Assembly (NCBI RefSeq): GCF_005886805.2
Contig: NZ_CP045429.1
Coordinates: 3,566,501 to 3,630,500 of the forward strand
Direction of reading: 5' to 3'
Origin: Pseudoalteromonas rubra
Lineage (GTDB): Bacteria > Pseudomonadota > Gammaproteobacteria > Enterobacterales > Alteromonadaceae
DNA: 64,000 nucleotides
Shown: positions 51,819 through 59,251 of the stretch, piece by piece
How the letters are laid out: the number at the start of each line of letters is the position of its first letter
How positions within the stretch are numbered: position 1 is the stretch's first letter
The notes under the pieces: generated by a model
Seen by the model: the letters and a program-made list of their open reading frames with translations, nothing else
Databases searched by the model: none
What the model was told of the DNA's origin: nothing
Program-made: the position numbers and the translations under genes

Positions 51819-51847
51819 TTGCGAATGCTTAATTTGCAAAAGGCGAT
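51819..51847. promoter_or_regulatory. TTGCAAA-type element, candidate enhancer site
   Basis: TTGCAAAAGGCGAT (51834-51847) fits TTGCAAA-N2-GCRAT exactly. A related copy, TTGCGAATGC, starts at 51819, preceded by GCAGA as in the copy at 59022. It lies 48-91 bp upstream of the sigma-54-like promoter of the pyruvyl transferase operon. Confidence 0.55.
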
Positions 51848-51898
51848 GCGTTGTCTGGAGTGAATTACCAAAATAAAAAAGCTGGTTTGCAAAAAGAA

Positions 51899-51920
51899 AG
51901 CCACCGACTAAGCGGTGGCT
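51899..51920 (-). terminator. Terminator after the sugar transferase gene (minus strand)
   Basis: AGCCACCG and CGGTGGCT form a perfect 8-bp stem with a 6-nt loop. Read on the minus strand it is followed by TTTCTTTTT. It separates the wecG/sugar-transferase unit from the pyruvyl-transferase unit, so each needs its own promoter. Confidence 0.82.
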
Positions 51921-51967
51921 CTACATGAAAAGACAGGTGTGATCCACAATGTGCTCCCTCAATGAAT

Positions 51968-52651
51968 TTAGTAGGCTCCTTTGGCACCAATGACGCAAGG
52001 AATGGTCTTAAGCAAAATGGTGACATCATTCAGCGCACTTTGCTCACTGATGTAGCGCTTATCCAGCTGCACCTGCTGTGCAAAAGTCGTGTCGGCGCGG
52101 CCGGTGACCTGCCATAAGCCAGTCAGCCCCTGCTCACTGTTAAGACGGCCTAACTCGTGTGGTTGGTATGCGTGTACTTCTTTTTCCAGCGCTGGGCGCG
52201 GACCTATCAACAGCATGTCTCCCCGTACCACATTCATCAGCTGGGGTAACTCGTCGATTGAGTACTTGCGAATGAAAGCACCAATACGGGTAATACGCGG
52301 ATCATTACGATATTTAGCGCACACACCTTCACGGTCGCTTTGTGCCGGGTCTGGATTGCGAAAGCGTGGATCTTCAGGCATGTACATAGAACGAAACTTA
52401 TACATGGTAAAACGGCGGCCCAGTTTACCTACCCGAACCTGTTTGTATACACATGGCCCCTGACTTTCCAGCTTGATCAGCGCTATAAGCACCAGTAAAA
52501 ACGGGCTGAGTAAAAGTAATCCAGTAATCGCAGCCAGGCGCTGTAAACAGGCTGGAATACCATGGTGACGACCATCTGTTTTGGTTTGCTCAGAAGCAGA
52601 TGATGACATTGTATTGTACTGAGTTGCAGTGGTTTTTTTGATGCTATACAT
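51968..52651 (-). CDS. Initiating sugar transferase (undecaprenyl-phosphate sugar-1-phosphate transferase)
   Basis: A 227-residue enzyme consisting of one membrane segment (about residues 38-62) and the bacterial sugar transferase domain, without the multi-helix N-terminus of WcaJ/WbaP. The catalytic signature is complete: VYKQVRVGKLGRRFTMYKFRSM, IDELPQLMNVVRGDMLLIGPRP, and GLTGLWQVTGRADTTF. It places the first sugar phosphate on undecaprenyl phosphate and so starts the exopolysaccharide repeat. It begins 2 bp after the wecG stop on the same strand, with AGGACTTTA as ribosome site. Confidence 0.92.
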   Translation of the reverse strand: MYSIKKTTATQYNTMSSSASEQTKTDGRHHGIPACLQRLAAITGLLLLSPFLLVLIALIKLESQGPCVYKQVRVGKLGRRFTMYKFRSMYMPEDPRFRNPDPAQSDREGVCAKYRNDPRITRIGAFIRKYSIDELPQLMNVVRGDMLLIGPRPALEKEVHAYQPHELGRLNSEQGLTGLWQVTGRADTTFAQQVQLDKRYISEQSALNDVTILLKTIPCVIGAKGAY

Positions 52652-52653
52652 GA

Positions 52654-53910
52654 TTAAAGTCCTCGCAAAGCTTGTTGTAAAACATAAACACGGAATAGAA
52701 AAATCGGGTTACCGAGCACATAGCGGTTAAACTTGGCTTTGGGCTCCTGGATCAGACGCCAAACCCATTCAAGGCCCAGCTCTCTCATCCACATGGGAGC
52801 ACGCGCTATATTGCCTGAGAAAAAATCGAATAAGCCGCCGACCGCCAGCGCACACTGCGCCTGGAGTTTATGCTTGTTGTTATCTATCCAGAGTTCCTGG
52901 CGAGGTGAACCCAAGGCGACCAGTACAATGTCGGCACCGCTTTGATTAATACAGTCGACAGCCTGATCATCATCATCAAAATAACCATGGTGCACACCCG
53001 CGATACGCAAGCCCGGGTATTGCTGGCGCAAGTTGGCAGCGGCTTTGTGTGCAACACCGGGCTGTGCACCAAGTAAAAACAGGGACCGTTGATTTTCAGC
53101 GGCAGCCTGACAAAGCCCAGGCAACATGTCGGTGCCATTGTTGTTGTCGGCCAAGTTCATGCCCGCTTTTCGAGCCGCGATCCGCATACCTGAGCCATCA
53201 ATAAAATTCCGGTCGCTGTTTTGTAAAACCTGATATAGCTGTGCGTTACCAGCCGATAAATTCACCGAGTTAACATTGATGTAGTAAGCCGACTGGCACC
53301 CCTGTGTACCTGTTTCCGCCGACCCTTTTACGACCCAATCCACTGCAGCCTGCATGCGCGTATTGCTAAACGGAATACCAAACAATTCACTGCTCGACGG
53401 GGTACTTGCCGATTTGCGATACAAACCCAGACACAAGATCACCTTAAATACTAATAAAACATCTGCAAACAAAGACTGGTTATGCTGCGCATGGAGCAAC
53501 GCGAGTGGCTTATCCGCACTGAGCCCGGTCAGGCTATGCAACCAGAGACAATCGAATAGTCCAGGCTGACCGCAGGGAGAGTGTAAACGCGCCACACGGG
53601 GCATGCTCACGCCGTCACGTAGCAGCGGGTTACCGACGAACCGAATACGACCACTCACAACATTTAACAGCACTGCGCTGCGCTTGAATACGCCGACCTG
53701 CCAGCCGAGCAACGACACAGGCTGAGCACTCACATCGATCCAGGTCTGGCGTCTCAACGGCGCTTTAAAACAGATTAGCGCAGCCAGCGAATTGAAGCAG
53801 AACAACGGTACTAAAGCGGCAACTAACAGCAATGCAGCGCTGACTCTGAGTGCTTTGCGAGCACCTGACTCACTTGCGTGTGTTGAGTGTGTGGTTAAGT
53901 AAGTAGACAT
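52654..53910 (-). CDS. WecG/TagA/CpsF glycosyltransferase fused to a decayed sugar-transferase domain
   Basis: A 418-residue protein. Residues about 177-418 are a WecG/TagA/CpsF transferase (FGIPFSNTRMQAAVDWVV, INVNSVNLS, DGSGMRIAARKAG, LGAQPGVAHKAA, VALGSPRQELW, GGLFDFFSGNIARAP, EWVWRLIQEPKAKFNRY), which adds the second sugar to the lipid carrier. Residues 20-165 look like a degenerate copy of a bacterial sugar transferase: one membrane segment, LLNVVSGRIRFVGNP (81-95) where active enzymes have NVVRGDMLLIGPRP, and GQPGLFDCLWLHSLTG (114-129) for the GLTGLWQVTGR region. The catalytic acidic pair and GPRP are gone, so this half is probably inactive. It precedes the intact sugar transferase in the operon. 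Confidence 0.85.
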   Translation of the reverse strand: MSTYLTTHSTHASESGARKALRVSAALLLVAALVPLFCFNSLAALICFKAPLRRQTWIDVSAQPVSLLGWQVGVFKRSAVLLNVVSGRIRFVGNPLLRDGVSMPRVARLHSPCGQPGLFDCLWLHSLTGLSADKPLALLHAQHNQSLFADVLLVFKVILCLGLYRKSASTPSSSELFGIPFSNTRMQAAVDWVVKGSAETGTQGCQSAYYINVNSVNLSAGNAQLYQVLQNSDRNFIDGSGMRIAARKAGMNLADNNNGTDMLPGLCQAAAENQRSLFLLGAQPGVAHKAAANLRQQYPGLRIAGVHHGYFDDDDQAVDCINQSGADIVLVALGSPRQELWIDNNKHKLQAQCALAVGGLFDFFSGNIARAPMWMRELGLEWVWRLIQEPKAKFNRYVLGNPIFLFRVYVLQQALRGL

Positions 53911-53949
53911 CGCTTCCTCCGCTGTTCAGTTGATTACATCGAATAGATA

Positions 53950-53964
53950 GCGAGGACCATGCCA
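53950..53964 (-). promoter_or_regulatory. Sigma-54 (-24/-12) promoter candidate for the wecG operon
   Basis: The minus strand reads TGGCATGGTCCTCGC. The -24 box TGGCATG and the GC of the -12 box are present at the right spacing; TT before GC is TC. It lies 40 bp before the start codon of the WecG-type gene. Confidence 0.68.
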
Positions 53965-54028
53965 AAATTTAAAGTGTTGATTTAAATTGAATTTTAAGTT
54001 TTTCTGGGGTTCTATTCTCAGCTAAATT

Positions 54029-54044
54029 GCATTGCATTTTGAGA
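54029..54044 (-). promoter_or_regulatory. TTGCAAA-type element, candidate enhancer site
   Basis: Read on the minus strand: TCTCAAAATGCAATGC, which matches the CAAA-N2-GCRAT core of the element and differs in the first bases. It lies 65-94 bp upstream of the sigma-54-like promoter of the wecG operon, the same distance as the other copies. Confidence 0.45.
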
Positions 54045-54077
54045 ATTTTCTTATTTTGAAAAGCGTCGATGTGACGC

Positions 54078-54824
54078 TTATAAGGAGGAAAAATAACCTG
54101 GATACAACGTCTGGATTTGGCTCAGCGCCGCTGGAATGCGCAGTTGCACCACAGCGAGCTTATCCGCTTGCTCGTCCGGGCGGGACAGACTATACCCGAG
54201 CAACAGACGTGAACATTTGAAAATCAACGTATGGAAGCATTTATCCACCACTGAGCATTTCAGCGGTCCGTAATTAAAGTGACGAATATAGTCATCCAGG
54301 TGTGGCTCACAGGTGTTATTCCAGCGTCGCTCCAGCTCACCGACGCCCTCACAATCCTGTGCATAATGGATCACATGGCCATTTTCTCCCCAACCAATTC
54401 CCCGGGATTCAGCCACCGGCTCGGTCATCGCAGCTATCAGTGTATCCAGCCACTCAATTGCCTGTGGGCAGTTGCGCATCAGCATCACGCCTGAGTTAAA
54501 CGCCCCACTGTAACCCCGAGCCAGAAACAGGAACTTTTCGGCGTCATCCAATTTATCCAGTGCCGGGCACGCAGGCTGGATACAGGCATCCGCATCAACA
54601 AACATCACCTGTTGATAACCCGCCTGTAACGCCGCTTTCAACAAAAACAACTTCAGCCAGCAGCACTCAGCGCCCAGCCGATTCAGCCAGGGCCGTGTGA
54701 CGACCACATAATCATAGCCCATGCGCCTGGCATAGAGACGTTGACTGTTCAGATAACGTCGGTAACGCCACTGATACCCATTCAATGCCACGCTAAATAT
54801 TAAAGTGTCTGTTTGAGACGATTG
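54078..54824 (-). CDS. Glycosyltransferase of GT-A fold (GT34/GT8-like)
   Basis: A 248-residue protein with the features of nucleotide-sugar transferases of the GMA12/MNN10 or GT8 type: ALNGYQWRYRRYLNSQRLYARRMGYDYVV-like start, KLFLLKAALQAGYQQVMFVDADACI with the DxD metal site, and GAFNSGVMLMRNC. The start at 54824 has a near-perfect ribosome site, AAAGGAGG. The gene is transcribed toward the wecG operon but separated from it by 167 bp, and it has its own -24/-12-like sequence. It probably adds a sugar to the exopolysaccharide; donor unknown. Confidence 0.75.
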   Translation of the reverse strand, partial: QSSQTDTLIFSVALNGYQWRYRRYLNSQRLYARRMGYDYVVVTRPWLNRLGAECCWLKLFLLKAALQAGYQQVMFVDADACIQPACPALDKLDDAEKFLFLARGYSGAFNSGVMLMRNCPQAIEWLDTLIAAMTEPVAESRGIGWGENGHVIHYAQDCEGVGELERRWNNTCEPHLDDYIRHFNYGPLKCSVVDKCFHTLIFKCSRLLLGYSLSRPDEQADKLAVVQLRIPAALSQIQTLYPGYFSSL

Positions 54825-54858
54825 CATACCGACCTCCTTTATCTTCCCTCTCTCGTGA

Positions 54859-54874
54859 AGCAAGTATTGCACCG
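54859..54874 (-). promoter_or_regulatory. Sigma-54 (-24/-12) promoter candidate for the GT34/GT8-like gene
   Basis: The minus strand reads CGGTGCAATACTTGCT. The -12 box TTGCT is perfect and the invariant GG of the -24 box is at the right distance, but the rest of the -24 box is weak. It lies 35 bp before the start codon and shares its upstream element with the divergent LruC-protein promoter. Confidence 0.55.
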
Positions 54875-54945
54875 TTTATAGAAAACACCGCATAGGCTGG
54901 CTTTTCATGCTCTCGGTTAATCGCTGTCGGTCAGCATTTTCTTGT

Positions 54946-54975
54946 TTGCAAAGCGCAATGCAGTGCAATTTGCAA
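54946..54975. promoter_or_regulatory. Inverted pair of TTGCAAA-type elements between divergent promoters
   Basis: TTGCAAAGCGCAAT (54946-54959, plus strand) fits TTGCAAA-N2-GCRAT exactly; TTGCAAATTGCACT on the minus strand (54962-54975) fits at all but one position. The two face each other as an inverted repeat midway between two divergent -24/-12-like promoters (54859-54874 and 55036-55050), 61-90 bp from the one on the right. Confidence 0.6.
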
Positions 54976-55035
54976 AAAACCCCGATACCACAGAACGAAA
55001 AATCATAATCAACTGATAAATAACAACTAAATTTT

Positions 55036-55050
55036 TGGCACACTTCATGA
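55036..55050 (+). promoter_or_regulatory. Sigma-54 (-24/-12) promoter candidate for the LruC-protein operon
   Basis: The sequence TGGCACACTTCATGA has a full -24 box (TGGCAC) and the G of the -12 box at the right distance; the following C is A. It lies 46 bp before the start codon of the LruC/DUF4114 gene. Confidence 0.55.
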
Positions 55051-55095
55051 AATATCCAACTCAGAAGTACAAGATTGAATTTAACTGGAGCGAAT

Positions 55096-56721
55096 ATGAT
55101 GAAACTGCTTAACCCACTTTACCCTTTGATGGCCTCCGGGCTAATATCCTTTGCAGCCTCTGCAGTCGAACAGATAGATGGTCAATATGTTTGGCAATTT
55201 CAGTCTGGCGAAGCCTGGCCTTCAGGCTACAACCAGTCTACCGGCAAGCCCGACTCGATGATCTATGCACGTGACGAATACAGTCCGGAGTTCTTTCAGC
55301 GCATTCAAAACGCACTGCCTGAAGCACGAATCAATGAAGCCTTCATTACAGGTGACGAAGGTTCTACCATACACCTGGTTGAAGACGCTGAAGTGTTTGT
55401 GACATTTATCCACGAAGGCGCGGGCTACAAAAACTCCTTTGGTTACTTTACCTTCGACCCGGAGAATCCGCCGCAATCACCTGAAGAGGTGCAGGAGACC
55501 ATCGTCTTTCCAAACCTCAGCTACCCACATCTGACCAATGGCCACCGGGTCAGTATTGGCGAGTTTCCGGCAGGCACCAGCATTGGCTTCTTTATTGCAG
55601 CAAACGGGTTTTGGTATTACACCGGTGTAAAACCATTTAAAACTCCCTACTACTACTCATTGTCTGATCTCAACCCGGAAAGCAACGAAACCTTGCGTCA
55701 GCACTGTGTATTGCTATTGGATGAAGAGCAGCAGGAAGTAGTCATCGGCTTCGAAGACTTACCCCGTACCTGGGGAGACAACGACTTTAATGATGCGGTA
55801 TTCAGCGTAAAAAGCTCACCCGCTACTGCCATATCCGCCCTCAACCTGACCGTTATGCCGGAGCAAAACGACAGCGATGCCGATGGCATTGAAGATGAGC
55901 TGGATGAATTCCCCAACGATTTTGACCGGGCCTACAGTCAATATTATCCGAGCGCAGAAGGCGTCACGACACTCGCTTTCGAAGATAACTGGCCTGCACG
56001 CGGTGACCACGACATGAACGACCTGGTAGTTAAACAACGCATTCGCTTTACCTACAATGCCGATAATCAGATCAGCGGTTTCATCATCAATGGTTGGATC
56101 ACGGCGCGCGGTGCAGCCTACCAGAATGGTTTTGGGCTACGTCTGATGAACAGTAATCCGGCACTGATTAAACAAGCCACACTCACGGTCGACGGTGAAA
56201 GCTATGACAAAACGGCAGAGGACGGACAAACCAACGCCGTGTTGTCATTGTGGAGCAATACCCATGTCTTTACCACCACAGGTCAGTCTGGCCAGTGCCA
56301 GCACTTTAATACGGTGATGACCTGCGACTACTTTGAACCTGTACCATACACCTTCGATGTTAGCTTTGAACAAAGCCTGGATGCAATGAGCATCAACGAT
56401 TTCGATTTCTTCCTGTACAGAACCCAAGATCGTTCACTGGAAATCCACATGGCAGATTTCCCGCCAACAGACAAGTTTGATGCTAACCGCTTTAGTACAG
56501 CCGATGATACCTCAGACGCACAAGCGGGCCGCTACTTCAGAACAGCCGAGAATCTGCCCTGGGCCTTAATGATCAGTAATGACTGGCACTACCCCAGAGA
56601 ATATCTCGACGTAATCTGGGCGTATCCTGCCTACGAAACCTGGGTGGAAAGTAATGGCGAACAGGCTCAGGACTGGTTTATGACCAACGAACGCACCACC
56701 CACACTTTCAGCGCACACTAA
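55096..56721 (+). CDS. LruC-domain protein with DUF4114, exported
   Basis: A 541-residue exported protein (signal peptide ending FAASA). Residues about 90-240 correspond to DUF4114, with the metal-site-like GFEDLPRTWGDNDFNDAVFSV. A calcium-binding thrombospondin-3-like segment follows (NDSDADGIEDELDEFPND). The rest is the LruC domain: TLAFEDNWPARGDHDMNDLVV, repeating the acidic DxNDxV motif, and INGWITARGAAYQNGFGLRL. Such proteins are secreted or surface bound. Placement in an exopolysaccharide locus behind a -24/-12-like promoter suggests a biofilm matrix protein (inference). GGAG precedes two adjacent ATGs (55096, 55099). Confidence 0.82.
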   Translation: MMKLLNPLYPLMASGLISFAASAVEQIDGQYVWQFQSGEAWPSGYNQSTGKPDSMIYARDEYSPEFFQRIQNALPEARINEAFITGDEGSTIHLVEDAEVFVTFIHEGAGYKNSFGYFTFDPENPPQSPEEVQETIVFPNLSYPHLTNGHRVSIGEFPAGTSIGFFIAANGFWYYTGVKPFKTPYYYSLSDLNPESNETLRQHCVLLLDEEQQEVVIGFEDLPRTWGDNDFNDAVFSVKSSPATAISALNLTVMPEQNDSDADGIEDELDEFPNDFDRAYSQYYPSAEGVTTLAFEDNWPARGDHDMNDLVVKQRIRFTYNADNQISGFIINGWITARGAAYQNGFGLRLMNSNPALIKQATLTVDGESYDKTAEDGQTNAVLSLWSNTHVFTTTGQSGQCQHFNTVMTCDYFEPVPYTFDVSFEQSLDAMSINDFDFFLYRTQDRSLEIHMADFPPTDKFDANRFSTADDTSDAQAGRYFRTAENLPWALMISNDWHYPREYLDVIWAYPAYETWVESNGEQAQDWFMTNERTTHTFSAH

Positions 56722-56733
56722 GAGGATATGACC

Positions 56734-57354
56734 ATGAATACATTAACTAAACTTTCGGCTTTAACCTTGGTTTGTTTCACTTTAAGTGGCTGCGGAGGCG
56801 GTGGTGGTGAAGGTGGCTCAACGGGCACCTCAACCAGCAGCAGTAATACGGCCACAGCACCGGCAAATAACACCAGCACACCTGCGTCAACCCAGACCAC
56901 ACAGAGTCAAAATCAGACACAGAACGACGGCGCAGCAACACCAGTCGAGCCGACAGAGCCTGCACCAAGTTATGAGCCGGACCCGACATTGCTGGACAGC
57001 CAGGCTGAAACCTCTAACGACTTGCATGTCAAAGCAGATTTTAACTTCAGTACCAGTAAAACAGTGACCTTAGATCTGGGTGGCCAGGATGTGCTGGGGG
57101 ACAGTCTGGCCAATAAGATGGTGAAAGTCTATGCCATGCATGAGGTGGTTGAAAGCTATGAGGACGAGGCGATGGCCGACAAAGCCTTGCTGGCAACGGC
57201 ACGCTTTAACAGTGCCGGACAGATCACCATGACACTGGATATTCCGGTTAATTACAAAACCCTGCTGATCAGCGTAGATGGTATGTTACAGAGTAATCAT
57301 TTACTCACCGAGCTGAATATGCAAGCCACCACAGTGGCACATCAGTTCAATTAA
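56734..57354 (+). CDS. Hypothetical lipoprotein cotranscribed with the LruC protein
   Basis: A 206-residue lipoprotein (lipobox LSGC followed by a glycine run) with a long linker rich in Ser, Thr, Asn, Gln and Pro (about residues 20-95). The mature domain begins LHVKADFNFSTSKTVTLDLG and is beta-rich; VKVYAMHEVVESYEDEAMADKALLATARFNS follows. Within LruC-domain operons, similar small lipoproteins may anchor or chaperone the larger protein. It starts 12 bp after the upstream stop with GAGG as ribosome site and ends at a terminator. Confidence 0.75.
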   Translation: MNTLTKLSALTLVCFTLSGCGGGGGEGGSTGTSTSSSNTATAPANNTSTPASTQTTQSQNQTQNDGAATPVEPTEPAPSYEPDPTLLDSQAETSNDLHVKADFNFSTSKTVTLDLGGQDVLGDSLANKMVKVYAMHEVVESYEDEAMADKALLATARFNSAGQITMTLDIPVNYKTLLISVDGMLQSNHLLTELNMQATTVAHQFN

Positions 57355-57372
57355 ACAATGATAGTTCCTCGC

Positions 57373-57406
57373 AAAACCGCCTGTGCGTCTCTTCGCAGGC
57401 GGTTTT
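57373..57406 (+). terminator. Rho-independent terminator after the LruC operon
   Basis: AAAACCGCCTG (57373-57383) and CAGGCGGTTTT (57396-57406) form a perfect 11-bp stem with a 12-nt loop. The last T residues form the tail. It separates the LruC operon from the regulator gene. Confidence 0.88.
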
Positions 57407-57499
57407 ATTGTTCACCGTAAACTCCAGTATATAAATGCTTCAAATTGTCTAAGACTGTGTAATACTTCTATTAACACGCGTTAACTCAGGCAGGATTAC

Positions 57500-58999
57500 A
57501 TGGAACCGGTTACTAACATTACCTTGCTGTTCGTCGATGACGAACCCCTTATTCTACGCTCCCTCACCCGCGCGCTTAAAAATGAGCCCTATAAAGTGTT
57601 CACCGCGTCAAGTGGAGAAGAAGGCCTGGCCTTGTTAGAACAACACCCTATCGACGTCGTTGTTTCAGATAAAATGATGCCCAATATGTCTGGCATTGAG
57701 TTTCTGGCTCAGGTCGCCGAGCGCTTTCCGGACACCATTCGCATGATGCTCACCGCCTTCACCGAAGTGGAAGACCTCATTGATGCCATTAACCAGGGCA
57801 AGGTATGGGGCTATATGCAAAAGCCCTTCGACATCGGCAATATCAAACTCACACTCGAGCAGGCCGTTCAGACCAAAATGTTGGTGGCTGAAAGGAATAT
57901 GTTGCGGGCCAGCTTGCAGCGCTATCATAGCTCAATCAAGTCGCAGTTTTATCGCTTTGTTGGGGGCTCTATTGCCATGCAAATGGTGTATAAAGCCATC
58001 GAAAAAGCCGGTCCCAGTCAGGCCAATGTATTTATCACCGGGCCCAGTGGGACGGGTAAAGAGCTGGCCGCCGATGCCATTCACCGCGCCAGTACACGCA
58101 AAGATAAGCCGCTGGTGTGCATCAACTGTGCGGCGATCCCCAGTGAACTGATGGAATCAGAAATCTTTGGTCACATCAAAGGCGCATTCTCAGGAGCAGT
58201 CACTAACCGCGATGGCGCAGCCACACAAGCCGACGGCGGCACCCTGTTTTTAGATGAAATCGGCGAAATGGACATGAACCTGCAGGCTAAGATCTTACGC
58301 TTTGTCCAGTCAGGTACTTTCCAGAAGGTCGGCAGCGGCAAAGAAGAAAAGGTCGATGTGCGTTTTATCTGTGCGACCAACCGCGAGCCGCATCAGGCCA
58401 TTGCCGACCAGCGGTTACGTGAAGACCTGTTTTACCGTCTGAACGTCATTGCCATTGACTTGCCCGCATTGCATGAACGAGATCACGATGCCTTGCAAAT
58501 TGCGCAGCACTTTTTGAGCAAGTTCAGTGAAATCGAAAACAAAGTCTTTGTTGGTTTTTCAGCTGCCGCCGAACAGCTCATCGTAAATTATGACTGGCCG
58601 GGTAATGTACGTCAGCTCGAAAACCTGATCCACAGCTGTGTGGTGATGTCCGATGGTCCCCTCATCACCGAAGACACGTTACAAATGCAGCTTAAGCTCA
58701 AGCCGAGCGATGCCCAGGCTTTGCTCAATGGCCAATCTGGTAGCGCCTCTGCAACTCAGAGTACACCAATGCCGCAACCGGTGGCGGTGCAGGAAAATGG
58801 CTATGCTGCCCCTCAGCCACCAGATGCCCCTTCTGCCAATCAGATTTGTTCACTCGCCGAGGTTGAGCGTATCGCCATAGAAAAAGCCATTGCAGCCTGT
58901 GATGACAATGTGGTCAAAGCAGCCAGTTTACTCGAAGTCAGCCCCTCAACGCTGTATCGCAAAATACAGCAATGGGGGGACAATAAAACCGGCGCCTGA
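57500..58999 (+). CDS. Sigma-54-dependent response regulator (NtrC family) of the exopolysaccharide locus
   Basis: A 499-residue activator with three domains: a receiver (acidic pair DD at 13-14, phosphoacceptor D57, KPFD), a AAA+ sigma-54 interaction domain with Walker A GPSGTGKE, the L1 loop GAFSGA, Walker B GGTLFLDEIGEM and the arginine-finger text REDLFYRLNV, and a C-terminal Fis-type helix-turn-helix (VVKAASLLEVSPSTLYRKIQ). The L1 loop normally reads GAFTGA; here Ser replaces Thr. A Gln/Pro/Ala-rich linker joins domains 2 and 3. No sensor kinase gene is adjacent. It sits among genes with -24/-12-like promoters and has no such promoter itself, so it is probably their activator. Confidence 0.93.
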   Translation: MEPVTNITLLFVDDEPLILRSLTRALKNEPYKVFTASSGEEGLALLEQHPIDVVVSDKMMPNMSGIEFLAQVAERFPDTIRMMLTAFTEVEDLIDAINQGKVWGYMQKPFDIGNIKLTLEQAVQTKMLVAERNMLRASLQRYHSSIKSQFYRFVGGSIAMQMVYKAIEKAGPSQANVFITGPSGTGKELAADAIHRASTRKDKPLVCINCAAIPSELMESEIFGHIKGAFSGAVTNRDGAATQADGGTLFLDEIGEMDMNLQAKILRFVQSGTFQKVGSGKEEKVDVRFICATNREPHQAIADQRLREDLFYRLNVIAIDLPALHERDHDALQIAQHFLSKFSEIENKVFVGFSAAAEQLIVNYDWPGNVRQLENLIHSCVVMSDGPLITEDTLQMQLKLKPSDAQALLNGQSGSASATQSTPMPQPVAVQENGYAAPQPPDAPSANQICSLAEVERIAIEKAIAACDDNVVKAASLLEVSPSTLYRKIQQWGDNKTGA

Positions 59000-59021
59000 C
59001 CCCCTCAGGCACGCTATCTAT

Positions 59022-59065
59022 GCAGATTGCAAATTGCAAAATCGCCATTGCAAAATGCGATCTGC
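59022..59065. promoter_or_regulatory. Cluster of TTGCAAA-type elements upstream of the flippase gene
   Basis: TTGCAAATTGCAAA (59027-59040) and TTGCAAAATGCGAT (59048-59061) are two direct copies of the TTGCAAA-N2-GCRAT element. The whole block is also flanked by GCAGAT (59022-59027) and ATCTGC (59060-59065), making an imperfect palindrome. It lies 136-179 bp upstream of the -24/-12-like sequence before the flippase gene. Confidence 0.6.
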
Positions 59066-59200
59066 ACTCCTCCCCCGTGACTAAATTTGTTCAGTCTATG
59101 GCCTTCGAACTGGGCGTCACCATCTCAACCAACCTATTAAAACCATATAAAACAAACGATTAAAATCAATTCTCGGTTTATTTTTTGTACTCACCCGTCT

Positions 59201-59216
59201 TGGTACGAATTTTGGT
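59201..59216 (+). promoter_or_regulatory. Sigma-54 (-24/-12) promoter candidate for the flippase/GT2 operon
   Basis: The sequence TGGTACGAATTTTGGT has the -24 box TGGTACG and TTG of the -12 box with correct spacing; the normally invariant C after TTG is G. It lies 36 bp before the flippase start codon. Confidence 0.5.
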
Positions 59217-59251
59217 TAGTAAAGGTATCTGATAAAAAAGAGCGCGATACC

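Noticed and set aside
57407..57499. Search for a -24/-12 promoter and TTGCAAA element before the regulator gene
   Set aside because: Neither is present; the sequence is AT-rich with ordinary promoter-like stretches. This fits a regulator expressed independently of its own regulon.
58494..58507. TTGCAAATTGCGCA inside the regulator coding region
   Set aside because: It resembles the proposed enhancer element but lies in coding sequence far from any -24/-12 site, and shows that isolated partial matches occur by chance.
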